A DNA stretch of 64,000 nucleotides, taken from Inquilinus limosus DSM 16000 (GTDB lineage Bacteria > Pseudomonadota > Alphaproteobacteria > DSM-16000 > Inquilinaceae). The stretch is from the NCBI RefSeq assembly GCF_000423185.1, contig NZ_AUHM01000020.1, forward strand, positions 62,001 through 126,000, written 5' to 3'. The notes under the pieces are model-generated. The model was given only the letters and a program-made list of their open reading frames with translations. It was not told the origin of the DNA and made no database searches. Of the stretch, positions 36,190-45,690 are shown piece after piece. The number at the start of each line of letters is the position of its first letter. Positions within the stretch are counted from its first letter, which is position 1. The position numbers and the translations under genes were made by a program.

Positions 36190-39100
36190 TGCATCTCCTC
36201 GCCGCCAAGCCGGGCAGCATCGCCGACGGGTCGGAGGCGGTCGATCTGGGCCAGAGCCCGGGCGACATCGTCGTCCTGACCGCGGCGGACACCGAGCTCG
36301 CCTGCCTGTCGGCGGCGCGGGCCGGCTTCGGCGAGGATTTCCCCCGGTTGCGCCTAGCCAACCTGCTGCAGCTCGGCCACAACCTGTCGGTCGACACCTA
36401 TGTCGACGATGTGGTCAGCCGGGCGAAGCTGGTGGTGGTGCGTCTCTTGGGCGGGGCCGGCTACTGGCGCTACGGCATCGAACAGGTGCACGCCGCCTGC
36501 CGGCGCGAGGGCATCGCGCTGGCTGTGCTGCCCGGGGACGACAAGCCGGACGCCGATCTCGACGACCTGTCGACCCTGCCGCAGGAGGCGAGGGGCCGGC
36601 TGTGGCGCTATCTGACCGAGGGCGGGATCGAGAACGCGCGCGGCTTCCTGGCCTATGCCGCCACCCTGGTCGGCCACGACCTGCCCTGGGCCGAGCCTCG
36701 GCCGCTGCTGCGCGCCGGATCGTACTGGCCGGATCTGCGGCATCCGTCGTTCGCGGAGATCGAGCAGCGGTGGAACGAAAGGGCTAAGGCCTTTCCAAAC
36801 GCTCTCCCCCTCCCCTTGCGGGAGGGGGGAAGGGGGAGGGGGCTGGCGCCGCAAGAGCCGGATCAAGAGGCAAGATCAGATCCCCGCATCGACGAACCCC
36901 TCCCCCTACCCCCTCCCGCAAGGGGAGGGGGAGGATCTGAAGAGGGCACTCCGCACGCCACCACCGCCCCCGTCATCGGCCTGGTCTTCTACCGCGCCCT
37001 GGTGCAGGCCGGGAACCTGGCGCCGGTCGACGCGCTGGTGGCGGCGCTGCGCGAGCGCGGGCTGAACCCGCTGCCGGTCTTCGTCTCCAGCCTCAAGGAC
37101 GTGGTGTCGGCCGAGCTGGTGGCCGACGCCTTCGCGCGGCACCCGCCGGCCGTGATCCTCAATGCCACCGGCTTCGCCGTCTCCAGCCCCGGCGGCCCGG
37201 TGCAGCCCACACCGTTCGACGCGGCCGACTGCCCGGTGTTGCAGGTGGTGTTCGCCGGCGGAGCCGAGGCGGCGTGGCGCGAGGGCACGCGCGGCCTGTC
37301 GGCCCAGGACCTGGCGATGAACGTCGCCCTGACCGAGATCGACGGCCGGGTGCTGACCCGCGCGGTGTCCTTCAAATCGGAGGCGCGCTGGGATCCCCTG
37401 ACCGAATGCACCGTGGTGTCCTATCGCCCGGTGCCCGATCGGATCGATTTCACCGCCGACCTGGCCGCCGCCTGGGCGGGGCTGCGCCGCACGCCGGCCG
37501 CTGAGCGCAAGGTCGCGCTGATCCTGGCCAACTACCCGAACCGCGACGGCCGGCTCGGCAACGGCGTCGGCCTCGACACTCCGGCCGGGACGGTCGAGGT
37601 GCTGCGCGCCCTGGCAGCGTCCGGCTACCGGGTCGAGGACCTGCCGGCCGATGCCGCCGCGCTGATGGCTCGGGTCTCCTCCGGCCCGACCAACGCGCCG
37701 GAGGGCCGGGCGGACCGCGCTGGCGGCGTCTTCTATCCGCTGGCCGAGTACCGCGCCTTCTTCAACGCTCTGCCCGAAGCCGTCCGGGCCGTGGTGACGG
37801 AGCGCTGGGGCGCGCCGGAGTCCGATCCCTTCGTCGAGGCCGGCGCCTTCCGCCTGGCGGTGCATCGCTTCGGCCATGTCGTCCTCGGCGTGCAGCCGGC
37901 GCGCGGCTACAACATCGACCCGCAGGCGACCTATCACGACCCGGACCTGGTGCCGCCGCACGGCTACCTGGCCTTCTACGCCTGGCTGCGCCGCGGCTTC
38001 GGCGCCCAGGCCATCGTCCATATGGGCAAGCACGGCAACCTGGAATGGCTGCCGGGCAAGGCGCTGGCGCTGTCGCAGGACTGTTTCCCGGAGGCCGCCT
38101 TCGGCCCGGTCCCGCATCTCTACCCCTTCATCGTCAACGACCCGGGCGAGGGCACCCAGGCCAAGCGCCGCGCCGCCGCCGTGATCATCGATCACCTGAC
38201 GCCGCCGCTGACCCGTGCCGAGAGCTACGGCCCGCTGAAGGACCTGGAGGCGCTGGTCGACGAATATTACGAGGCCGCCGGCATGGACCCGCGCCGGCTC
38301 AAGCATCTGCGCGACCGCATCCTCGACCTCGCCCGGTCGACCGGCCTCGACCGCGACTGCGGCGTGGCGCCGGACGCTGATTCCGACTCCGCCCTGGCGC
38401 AGATCGACAACCATCTCTGCGAGCTGAAGGAGATGCAGATCCGCGACGGGCTGCATGTCTTCGGCCGCTCGCCGCAGGGCGACCAGCGCACTGACCTGCT
38501 GGTGGCGCTGACCCGGGTGCCGCGCGGTGCGGGGCAGGGCGGCGACGCCTCGCTGATCCGGGCGCTGGCGAGCGATCTCGGCCTCGGCTTCGACCCGCTG
38601 GACTGCCGCTTCGGCGAGGCCTGGGCCGGGCCGCGCCCTGCAGTGCTGGGGCCGGAGAAGGGCTGGCGGATCCATGGCGACACGGTCGAGCGATTGGAGG
38701 TATTGGCGCGTGACCTCGTCGCCGGCACTCGGATGCCGGAACCCGGCTGGACCGCGACCGCCGCGGTGCTGGCGGAGATCGAGACCGCGGTCGCCCCCGC
38801 CGTCGACCGCTCCGGCGCCGCCGAGATCGAGGGGTTGCTGCGCGGCCTGGACGGCCGCTTCGTGCCGCCCGGCTCCTCCGGCGCGCCGACCCGCGGGCGG
38901 CTGGACGTGCTGCCGACCGGCCGCAACTTCTACTCGGTCGACAGCCGCACGGTGCCGACCCCGGCTGCTTGGCACCTGGGCTGGAAATCCGCCTCGCTGC
39001 TGGTCGAGCGGCACCGGCAGGAGCATGGCGACTGGCCCCGCACCATGGCGCTCAGCGCCTGGGGCACCAGCAACATGCGCACCGGCGGCGACGACATCGC

Positions 39101-40109
39101 CCAAGCGCTGGCGCTGCTCGGAGTCCAGCCGCGCTGGGACCCCGCGTCCCGCCGCGTCACCGGCTTCGAGGTGATGCCGGAAAGCGTGCTGGGCCGGCCG
39201 CGGGTCGACGTGACCCTGCGCGTCTCCGGCTTCTTCCGCGACGCCTTCCCGAGCCAGATCGACCTGTTCGACAGCGCTGTCCGCGCCGTCGCCGCGCTGG
39301 ACGAGCCGGAGGAGGCGAATCCGCTGGCCGCCCGGGTGCGGGCCGAGACGGCCGCACTGACCGCCACCGGCGTGCCCGAGGCCGAGGCGCGGCGCCGCGC
39401 CGGCTTCCGGGTCTTCGGCTCGAAGCCGGGGGCCTATGGCGCCGGGCTGCAGGCGCTGATCGACGAGAAGCTGTGGCGCGACGAGGCCGATCTCGGCCGC
39501 GCCTATCTGGAATGGGGCGGCTGGGCCTATGGCGACGGGGCCGAGGGCGCGGCGGCGCACGATTTGTTCGCCCGCCGGCTGGAGAAGGTCGAGGCGGTGA
39601 TCCATAACCAGGACAACCGCGAGCACGACCTGCTCGATTCCGACGACTACTATCAGTTCGAGGGCGGGCTGGCGGCGGCGATCCACCACCTCTCCGGCAC
39701 CCGGCCGGCGGTCTGGCACAACGACCATTCGCGGCCCGAGCGGCCGGTGATCCGCACCCTGCGCGAGGAGATCGCCCGCGTCGTCCGCGCCCGGGTGGTC
39801 AACCCGAAATGGATCCGCGGCGTGATGCGCCACGGCTACAAGGGCGCCTTCGAGATGGCGGCGACGGTGGATTACCTGTTCGCCTTCGCCGCCACCACCG
39901 ACGCCGTGGCCGATCACCAGTTCGACCTGGTCTATGACGCCATGCTCGGCGATCCGGAGGTGCGGGCCTTCCTGCAGCAGGCCAATCCCGCGGCGGCGCG
40001 CGAGATCGCGGAACGGCTGCAGGAGGCGCTGGACCGCGGCCTGTGGCAGCCGAGGGCGAACGCCGTCTACCATGAACTCGATGCGCTGACGAAGGAGCCC
40101 CGCCCATGA
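36189..40109 (+). CDS. cobN: Cobaltochelatase large subunit CobN with in-frame repeat insert
   Basis: Large subunit (1306 aa) of the ATP-dependent late cobalt chelatase that works on hydrogenobyrinic acid a,c-diamide with CobS and CobT, which are not in the window. Recognisable CobN/BchH blocks include VVRLLGGAGYWRYGIEQ near the N-terminus, GMGKHGNLEWLPGKALALS (here IVHMGKHGNLEW), RPSGFFRDAFP-like VSGFFRDAFPSQI and HNQDNREHDLLDSDDYYQF. Residues about 205-250 (LPLPLREGG ... LPLPPPARGGGG) come from a palindromic element at 36804-36933, which accounts for part of the extra length. The rest aligns as an intact enzyme by eye. Confidence 0.96.
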   Translation: MHLLAAKPGSIADGSEAVDLGQSPGDIVVLTAADTELACLSAARAGFGEDFPRLRLANLLQLGHNLSVDTYVDDVVSRAKLVVVRLLGGAGYWRYGIEQVHAACRREGIALAVLPGDDKPDADLDDLSTLPQEARGRLWRYLTEGGIENARGFLAYAATLVGHDLPWAEPRPLLRAGSYWPDLRHPSFAEIEQRWNERAKAFPNALPLPLREGGRGRGLAPQEPDQEARSDPRIDEPLPLPPPARGGGGSEEGTPHATTAPVIGLVFYRALVQAGNLAPVDALVAALRERGLNPLPVFVSSLKDVVSAELVADAFARHPPAVILNATGFAVSSPGGPVQPTPFDAADCPVLQVVFAGGAEAAWREGTRGLSAQDLAMNVALTEIDGRVLTRAVSFKSEARWDPLTECTVVSYRPVPDRIDFTADLAAAWAGLRRTPAAERKVALILANYPNRDGRLGNGVGLDTPAGTVEVLRALAASGYRVEDLPADAAALMARVSSGPTNAPEGRADRAGGVFYPLAEYRAFFNALPEAVRAVVTERWGAPESDPFVEAGAFRLAVHRFGHVVLGVQPARGYNIDPQATYHDPDLVPPHGYLAFYAWLRRGFGAQAIVHMGKHGNLEWLPGKALALSQDCFPEAAFGPVPHLYPFIVNDPGEGTQAKRRAAAVIIDHLTPPLTRAESYGPLKDLEALVDEYYEAAGMDPRRLKHLRDRILDLARSTGLDRDCGVAPDADSDSALAQIDNHLCELKEMQIRDGLHVFGRSPQGDQRTDLLVALTRVPRGAGQGGDASLIRALASDLGLGFDPLDCRFGEAWAGPRPAVLGPEKGWRIHGDTVERLEVLARDLVAGTRMPEPGWTATAAVLAEIETAVAPAVDRSGAAEIEGLLRGLDGRFVPPGSSGAPTRGRLDVLPTGRNFYSVDSRTVPTPAAWHLGWKSASLLVERHRQEHGDWPRTMALSAWGTSNMRTGGDDIAQALALLGVQPRWDPASRRVTGFEVMPESVLGRPRVDVTLRVSGFFRDAFPSQIDLFDSAVRAVAALDEPEEANPLAARVRAETAALTATGVPEAEARRRAGFRVFGSKPGAYGAGLQALIDEKLWRDEADLGRAYLEWGGWAYGDGAEGAAAHDLFARRLEKVEAVIHNQDNREHDLLDSDDYYQFEGGLAAAIHHLSGTRPAVWHNDHSRPERPVIRTLREEIARVVRARVVNPKWIRGVMRHGYKGAFEMAATVDYLFAFAATTDAVADHQFDLVYDAMLGDPEVRAFLQQANPAAAREIAERLQEALDRGLWQPRANAVYHELDALTKEPRP
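36804..36933. repeat. Palindromic element inside the cobN reading frame
   Basis: Left arm starts CTCCCCCTCCCCTTGCGGGA and the right arm (36897-36933) is its near reverse complement; the middle is unrelated to the cobB copy. It is translated as part of CobN in the same arm reading frame as in CobB. Confidence 0.88.
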
Positions 40110-40732
40110 ACACCGAGGGCATGACCGAGGACGAGATCAACGCCCGCCACGCCGAGAAGATGGCGAAGAAGAAGGCGGTGCGCGACCGGATGCTGGCCGG
40201 CAAGACCATCGAGAAGGGGCTGCTGATCGTCCACACCGGCAAGGGCAAGGGCAAGTCGACCGCGGCCTTCGGCATGGTGCTGCGATCGATCGGCCACGGC
40301 TTCCGCACCGGCGTGGTGCAGTTCGTCAAGGGAAGCTGGGACACCGGCGAGCGCCATGTGCTGGAGCGGTTCCCGGACCTCGTGACCATCGCCGCGATGG
40401 GCGAGGGCTTCACCTGGGAGACACAGGATCGCGAGCGCGACATAGCCGCCGCCCGCGCCGCCTGGGAGGCCGCCAAGGCGATGATCCGCGACCCGTCCTA
40501 CCGCATGGTGCTGCTGGACGAGCTGAACATCGTGCTGCGCTACGATTACCTGCCAGTCGATGAGGTGATCGCCTTCCTGCGCGACGAGAAGCCCGCCGGC
40601 ACCCATGTCATCGTCACCGGCCGCAACGCCAAGGACGAGCTGATCGAGATCGCCGACCTGGTCACCGAGATGACGCTGATCAAGCACCCGTTCCGCGACG
40701 GGGTGAAGGCCCAGGCCGGGATCGAGTTCTGA
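40106..40732 (+). CDS. cobO: Cob(I)yrinic acid a,c-diamide adenosyltransferase
   Basis: Attaches the 5'-deoxyadenosyl group from ATP to cobalt (208 aa). The P-loop region LLIVHTGKGKGKSTAAFGM, VVQFVKGSWDTGER, FTWETQDRERDI and LLDELNIVLRYDYL are typical of CobO/BtuR (CobA in Salmonella). The N-terminal helix rich in Lys/Glu (DEINARHAEKMAKKKAVRD) is also usual. The start overlaps the cobN stop. A palindromic repeat lies between it and cobQ. Confidence 0.96.
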   Translation: MNTEGMTEDEINARHAEKMAKKKAVRDRMLAGKTIEKGLLIVHTGKGKGKSTAAFGMVLRSIGHGFRTGVVQFVKGSWDTGERHVLERFPDLVTIAAMGEGFTWETQDRERDIAAARAAWEAAKAMIRDPSYRMVLLDELNIVLRYDYLPVDEVIAFLRDEKPAGTHVIVTGRNAKDELIEIADLVTEMTLIKHPFRDGVKAQAGIEF

Positions 40733-40759
40733 TGGGGCGAGGGTGCGCTGTTCCCTTGT

Positions 40760-40837
40760 TGTCATGCCCGGGCTTGACCCGGGCATCCAGAGAGCGTCGA
40801 CACCCTTTGGATTGCCGGGTCAAGCCCGGCAATGACA
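40760..40837. repeat. Palindromic repeat (TGTCATGCCCGGGC type), copy 2
   Basis: TGTCATGCCCGGGCTTGACC through GTCAAGCCCGGCAATGACA; almost the same sequence and length (78 bp) as the copy at 30303-30380. It sits between cobO and cobQ, ending 16 bases before the cobQ ATG, so it is probably transcribed and could form a long hairpin in the operon mRNA. Confidence 0.9.
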
Positions 40838-40853
40838 GAAGAGAGAGCGGGGC

Positions 40854-42323
40854 ATGAAGCCCCCCGCCCTGATGGTCCAGGGCACCGGCTCGGATGTCGG
40901 CAAGTCGCTGATCGTTGCCGGGCTGTGCCGGGTCTTCGCCCGGCGCGGCCTGCGGGTGCGGCCGTTCAAGCCGCAGAACATGTCGAACAACGCCGCGGTG
41001 ACCGCCGACGGCGGCGAGATCGGCCGGGCCCAGGCGCTGCAGGCGCGGGCCTGCGGTGTCGAGCCGACCGTGCATATGAACCCGGTGCTGCTGAAGCCGG
41101 AGACCGAGACCGGCGCCCAGGTGATCGTCCAGGGCCGGCGCGTCACCACGCTGAAGGCCCGCGACTACGCCGCCCGCAAGCCGGAGCTGCTGGCGGCGGT
41201 GCTGGACAGCTATCGCCGCCTGTCGGCCGAGGCCGATCTGGTGCTGGTGGAGGGCGCCGGCAGCCCGGCCGAAGTCAATCTGCGGGCCGGCGACATCGCC
41301 AATATGGGCTTCGCCGAGGCGGCGGACCTGCCGGTGGTGCTGGTCGCCGACATCCATCGCGGCGGCGTCATCGCCAGCCTGGTCGGCACCCATGCGGTGA
41401 TCGAGCCGGTGGAGGCGGCGCGCATCCGCGGCTTCATCGTCAACCGCTTCCGCGGCGACGCGGCGCTGTTCGCCGACGGCATGCGGGTCGTCGAGGACCG
41501 CACCGGCTGGCGCGGCCTCGGCATCGTGCCGCACTGGCCCGAGGCCGCGCGGCTGCCGGCCGAGGACGCCAACGCCCTGGCCGAGATCGAGACGCCGCGG
41601 GGCCGGGCGATCACTATCGCCGTGCCGGTGCTGTCGCGCATCGCCAATTTCGACGATCTCGACCCGCTGCGGTTGGAGCCGGACGTGGCGGTGCGGATGG
41701 TACCGCCCGGCGAGGCGCTGCCGGGCGACGCCGACCTGGTGCTGCTGCCGGGGTCGAAATCGACCATCGGCGACCTCGGCTTCCTGCGCACCCAGGGCTG
41801 GGACATCGACTTGATGGCCCATGTCCGGCGCGGTGGCCGGGTGCTGGGCCTCTGCGCCGGTTTCCAGATGCTCGGCCGAAGGCTGCACGACCCGGACGGG
41901 ATCGACGGCCCGCCCGGCTCCGCCGACGGGCTCGGGCTGCTCGACCTCGAGACGGTGATGACGCCGGAGAAGAGCCTGGTCGCCGTCGCCGGCACGCATC
42001 GGCCGACCGGCACCGCGATCCGCGGCTACGAGATGCATGTCGGCCGCACCGAGGGCCCGGCCCTGGCCCGACCGCTGCTCGACCTGGACGGACGGCCGGA
42101 CGGCGCCGTCTCCCCGGATGGCCGGATCGCCGGCTGCTACGTCCATGGCCTGTTCGCCGCCGACGGCTTCCGCGCCGCCTTCCTGGCAGCGCTCGGGCCG
42201 CGGGCCGGGGGCGGCCTGGCCTATGACGCCACCGTCGACACCACGCTGGACGGGCTGGCCGACCATCTGGAACGGCATCTGGACGTGGCGGCGCTGGCGA
42301 GGATCGCGGGGCTTCCGGCGTAG
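40854..42323 (+). CDS. cobQ: Cobyric acid synthase
   Basis: Glutamine-dependent amidation of the b, d, e and g side chains (489 aa). The ATPase domain opens [19 protein letters not shown] and has [24 protein letters not shown] and [13 protein letters not shown]. The glutamine amidotransferase domain has the nucleophile in [14 protein letters not shown] and the late histidine in CYVHGLF. Its TAG stop is provided by the left end of the palindromic repeat at 42319-42400. Confidence 0.96.
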   Translation: MKPPALMVQGTGSDVGKSLIVAGLCRVFARRGLRVRPFKPQNMSNNAAVTADGGEIGRAQALQARACGVEPTVHMNPVLLKPETETGAQVIVQGRRVTTLKARDYAARKPELLAAVLDSYRRLSAEADLVLVEGAGSPAEVNLRAGDIANMGFAEAADLPVVLVADIHRGGVIASLVGTHAVIEPVEAARIRGFIVNRFRGDAALFADGMRVVEDRTGWRGLGIVPHWPEAARLPAEDANALAEIETPRGRAITIAVPVLSRIANFDDLDPLRLEPDVAVRMVPPGEALPGDADLVLLPGSKSTIGDLGFLRTQGWDIDLMAHVRRGGRVLGLCAGFQMLGRRLHDPDGIDGPPGSADGLGLLDLETVMTPEKSLVAVAGTHRPTGTAIRGYEMHVGRTEGPALARPLLDLDGRPDGAVSPDGRIAGCYVHGLFAADGFRAAFLAALGPRAGGGLAYDATVDTTLDGLADHLERHLDVAALARIAGLPA

Positions 42324-42400
42324 GTTGGGTTCGCGTCGCGAACCCAACATCCCGGCATGGCGTCCATGTTGGGTTCGCCATTCGGCGAACCCAACCTACG
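42319..42400. repeat. Palindromic repeat at the cobQ/cobD junction, containing both stop codons
   Basis: Outer arms CGTAGGTTGGGTTCGC (42319-42334) and GCGAACCCAACCTACG (42385-42400) are reverse complements. Inner copies GCGAACCCAAC and GTTGGGTTCGCC make two tandem hairpins. Read from either side the element begins GCGTAGGTTGGG, so its TAG ends cobQ on the plus strand and cobD on the minus strand. Confidence 0.88.
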
Positions 42401-43367
42401 CAAGTAGGGCAGCAGCGGTCACAACCAGAAACAGGATCACCCCGGCGCCGCTGGTGACCGCCAGTGCCCGGCGGATGTCGCGCGGCGTCGCCTCCGCCCG
42501 GCCGCCATTACCCATCCAGGCGTCGGTCACCACCGTGCCGTGATATTGGCGCGGCCCGGCCAGGGCGAGGCCGAGGCCGCCGGCCATCGCCGCCTCCGGC
42601 CAACCGGCATTGGGCGAGCGGTGCTTCGGCGCGTCGCGCAGCATCGCCCGCCAGGCGGAGCCGATGTGCCCGCCGCCGAAGGGGGCGGCGAGGGTCAGCA
42701 GGGCGCCGCACAGCCGTGCGGGAATCAGATTGAGCATGTCGTCCAGCCGCGCCGCCGCCCAGCCGAAGGCCTCGTGCCTCGCGGTGCGGTGGCCGATCAT
42801 GCTGTCGGCGGTGTTCACCGCCTTGTAGGCCAGGATCCCGGGCAGGCCGAACAGCGCGAACCAGAAGGCCGGCGCGACCACGCCGTCGGAGTAGTTCTCG
42901 GCATCGCTCTCGATCGCGGCGCGACAGACCCCGGCCATGTCCAGGCTCTGCGGGTCGCGGCCGACGATCATCGACACGGCGCGGCGGCCGCCCTCCAGCC
43001 CCTCCAGATCGCAGGCCGCAGCCACGGCCGAGACGTGATCGTGCAGGCTGCGCTGGGCCAGGAAGACGGCGGCCAGCACGATCTCCAGCAGCCAGCCGAA
43101 GGGCAGGGCGCGCAGCAGGGCCGAGACGCCCCAGCCGATGCCGCCGGCCAGCAGCACCAGCAGCAGCGTCGCGCCGATCCCCACCATCCGGCGCCGGGCC
43201 GGGGCGTCGCCGTCCTGGTTCAGGCGGCGGTCCAGCCAGCCGATCAGCCGGCCGATCAGCGCGACGGGATGCGGCAGCCGCCGCCACAGCCAGGGCGGAT
43301 CGCCGACCAGGGCGTCGAGCAGCAGAGCCGCGGCCAGCAGGCAGAGATGGGTCTGGAAGTCCGGCAT
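42396..43367 (-). CDS. cobD: Adenosylcobinamide-phosphate synthase
   Basis: Inner-membrane enzyme (323 aa; CbiB in Salmonella) that links aminopropanol or its phosphate to adenosylcobyric acid. Diagnostic blocks: LLDALVGDPPWLWRRLPHPV, ESDAENYSDGVVAPAFWF, YKAVNTADSMIGHRT and SPNAGWPEAAMAGGLGLAL. Several hydrophobic segments are evident. ATG 43367 is used; GTG 43373 would add two residues. Its stop codon lies inside the palindromic repeat shared with cobQ. Confidence 0.95.
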   Translation of the reverse strand: MPDFQTHLCLLAAALLLDALVGDPPWLWRRLPHPVALIGRLIGWLDRRLNQDGDAPARRRMVGIGATLLLVLLAGGIGWGVSALLRALPFGWLLEIVLAAVFLAQRSLHDHVSAVAAACDLEGLEGGRRAVSMIVGRDPQSLDMAGVCRAAIESDAENYSDGVVAPAFWFALFGLPGILAYKAVNTADSMIGHRTARHEAFGWAAARLDDMLNLIPARLCGALLTLAAPFGGGHIGSAWRAMLRDAPKHRSPNAGWPEAAMAGGLGLALAGPRQYHGTVVTDAWMGNGGRAEATPRDIRRALAVTSGAGVILFLVVTAAALLA

Positions 43368-43424
43368 GCTCACGCTGTGGCCGCACCGCGCTTCCGGGTC
43401 AAGCCCGACCTGACGGAGCGGCCG

Positions 43425-44486
43425 TCACTGCTTGCCGGATAGGCTCGCGAACAGGAGAACGAGAATGACTGCCGCCACCACGGCCAAGCCGATCTTGACC
43501 CAGCTCCAGGGCCGCTGGCCCTGCACCTCGCCGGTGCGACCGTTGATCACGAAGCTGTAGGTCCGGCCGCCGTAGCGGAAGCTGTTCAACCAGATCGGCA
43601 GCAGCACATGCTTGAAGGTGACGCCGTAGTAGCGCGTCTCCTGGCTGCGGATGACCTGCCTGTCGCCGCCGATATCGGCGCAGATGTCGCGGCGGATGGG
43701 GGGCTCCATCTTCTCCTGCGCCCGGCCGAAGCCCGTGGCCAGGTCGACCTGGTAGTGCTGGGCACCGAAACCGCGCAGATAGCTCGGGTCATAGGGCACC
43801 AGCTCGGCGAGATCCCAGGGTTCGAGCTTGTCGAGATAGCCCTCGGGCAGGGACCGGCTGGCCACCACCGTCACATCGTCGAAATCGCGGGCCACCCGTC
43901 CGCTGCAGCTCGTCCAGCGTGTTTCGATGACGGTGCGGGTCTTGCCGCCGTCGCGGATGGTCCGGGTGTAGTTGTCGCCGCGCTGGCCGGTGTAGTCGGT
44001 GCGGGTCGCGGCGTCGAAGGTCCAGTACGGGACATACATGCCGACGAAGCCGCCATCGGTCTTCGCCAGGCGCTTCACGTCGTTCGGCGCGAACCACAGG
44101 CCGGACAGCCAAGCCTCGTATTTCGACCGCGCCGCCTTGGCGTCGAAGGCGAAGGGCAGCACCGCACCGGGGCGCAGATGGGTGAGCGCGCGCGGCTGCA
44201 GCACGATCGGCGTGCCGCAGAACGGGCAGCGCGACGCCTGGATCGCGGGGTCCAGCTGGAATTCGGCGGCGCAGCGCTGGCAGCCGACCACCGACACCGT
44301 CTCGGTCGGCGCCGACTGCTCGGCCTCGGCCAGGCCGGTGGCGTAGTCGATCTCCTCGACCGCCGAGGCCGGGGCCTGCTCGATCGGGTTCTCGTGGCCG
44401 CAATAGGGGCATTTCATCGCCCGGGTGCCGGGCGCGTATTCGAGCTGCGCGCCGCAGGACGCGCAGGTGAACGCCATGTCCGCCAT
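43425..44486 (-). CDS. Zinc-ribbon protein with C-terminal membrane anchor
   Basis: A 353-aa protein with two zinc ribbons at the N-terminus (CASCGAQLEY...CPYCGHENP and CQRCAAEFQ...CPFCGTPI), a long beta-rich middle and one membrane helix near the C-terminus (IGLAVVAAVILVLLFASL). Such proteins are often annotated as TFIIB zinc-finger or primosomal-N'-like, but the helicase part is absent and the function is unknown. ATG 44477 is an alternative start. It lies 9 bases downstream of the SPFH-domain gene, a pairing that suggests a joint role at the membrane. Confidence 0.75.
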   Translation of the reverse strand: MADMAFTCASCGAQLEYAPGTRAMKCPYCGHENPIEQAPASAVEEIDYATGLAEAEQSAPTETVSVVGCQRCAAEFQLDPAIQASRCPFCGTPIVLQPRALTHLRPGAVLPFAFDAKAARSKYEAWLSGLWFAPNDVKRLAKTDGGFVGMYVPYWTFDAATRTDYTGQRGDNYTRTIRDGGKTRTVIETRWTSCSGRVARDFDDVTVVASRSLPEGYLDKLEPWDLAELVPYDPSYLRGFGAQHYQVDLATGFGRAQEKMEPPIRRDICADIGGDRQVIRSQETRYYGVTFKHVLLPIWLNSFRYGGRTYSFVINGRTGEVQGQRPWSWVKIGLAVVAAVILVLLFASLSGKQ

Positions 44487-44495
44487 GATCCGTGA

Positions 44496-45605
44496 TCAGG
44501 CGGGCGGCAGCGGCGGCGGCAAGTCGGCGAACAGCGCGGCCAGGGCGCCGACCTCGCCGGCCCTGGTCCAGTTCGCCATGCCCTGGGTCCAGACCAGGCT
44601 GTCGCGGGTCAGTCGCCCGTCGCGCACCAGCCCCGGCAGCTGGTCGGCCGGGAAGGGGCCGGCCTGCTTGCCGTCGATGGCGACGTGATAGGACGCGGCG
44701 CCGGGCAGGGGCGGCGGGGCCGAACCGGCGGCCGGCGCCGGCTGGGCGCCCTGCTGCACCGCGGCGCCCATGGCGGAGGCCAGCCCCCCGGCCGTCGCCA
44801 TGCCGATGCCGATGCCGGCGGCGCCGCCCGGATTCTCGGCCGCGGCCTTGATCGCCTCGGCGGTCTGGTACTGGGTGTATCGGCCGAGATCGCCGACCAC
44901 GCCCATGCTGCTGCGCCGGTCCAGCGCCTTCTCCACCTCTTCGGGCAGCGACACGTTCTCGACCAGCAGCGTCGCGACCTTGAGCCCGTAGGTGTCGAAT
45001 TCCGGCTGGATCGCGTCGCGGATGACCTTGCCGAGCTGGTCGTAATTGGACGACAGGTCCAGCACCGGGATGTTCGACTTCGCCACCGCGCCGGCGAAGC
45101 TGGTGACGATCAGGTTGCGCAACTGATCCGTGATCTCGTCGGTGGTGAAGCGGCCGTCGGTGCCGGCGATCTCGCGAATGAAGGCAGCGGGGTCCTTGAC
45201 CCGGATGGCGTAGGTGCCGAAGGCGCGCAGCCGGACCGGCCCGAATTCCGGGTCGCGCAGCATCACCGGGTTCATCGTGCCCCATTTCAGGTCGGTGAAC
45301 CGCTTGGTGTTGAGGAAGTAGACCTCGGCCTTGAACGGGCTCTCGAAACCGTATTTCCAGCCCTGCAGCGTCGACAGGATCGGCAGGTTCCTGGTCTCCA
45401 GCCGATACATCCCCGGTTGGAACACGTCGGCCACCTTGCCTTCGTTGACGAAGACGGCGACCTGGCTCTCGCGCACCGTCAGCTGGGCGCCGTACTTGAT
45501 CTCGTTGTTGTGCCGCTCGAAGCGGTAGACGATGGTGTCCTGCGAGTCATCGGTCCATTCGATGATGTCGATGAACTCGCCGGCAATCTTGTCCCACAGG
45601 GCCAT
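44496..45605 (-). CDS. SPFH-domain protein (YdjI-like) with GYF_2-type C-terminal domain
   Basis: A 369-aa protein. Residues about 1-245 resemble the YdjI-type SPFH (stomatin/prohibitin-like) domain: ITVRES-type strand QLTVRESQVAVFVNEGKVAD, FQPGMYRLETRNLPIL and IQPEFDTYGLKVATLLVENV. A Gly/Ala-rich helical stretch and a Pro-rich linker follow. The last 65 residues match a GYF_2 domain (YHVAIDGKQAGPFPADQLPG, WTQGMANWTRAGEV). GGAGGGG is 4 bases before ATG 45605. Members are often associated with stress or membrane-damage functions; the role here is not shown. Confidence 0.82.
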   Translation of the reverse strand: MALWDKIAGEFIDIIEWTDDSQDTIVYRFERHNNEIKYGAQLTVRESQVAVFVNEGKVADVFQPGMYRLETRNLPILSTLQGWKYGFESPFKAEVYFLNTKRFTDLKWGTMNPVMLRDPEFGPVRLRAFGTYAIRVKDPAAFIREIAGTDGRFTTDEITDQLRNLIVTSFAGAVAKSNIPVLDLSSNYDQLGKVIRDAIQPEFDTYGLKVATLLVENVSLPEEVEKALDRRSSMGVVGDLGRYTQYQTAEAIKAAAENPGGAAGIGIGMATAGGLASAMGAAVQQGAQPAPAAGSAPPPLPGAASYHVAIDGKQAGPFPADQLPGLVRDGRLTRDSLVWTQGMANWTRAGEVGALAALFADLPPPLPPA

Positions 45606-45690
45606 GGTCCCCTCCGTCGCCGTCCCCCATGGGCCGGACTGGGCGGGAAGGATAGTATCAGCTTGGGACGAAAAAGAGGCGGGGGAGCGG

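Noticed and set aside
36906-40073. Very long minus-strand open frame opposite cobN (1055 codons)
   Set aside because: It mirrors cobN codon by codon, has His/Arg/Gln-rich low-complexity composition and no family resemblance. Long antisense frames are expected in such GC-rich coding DNA.
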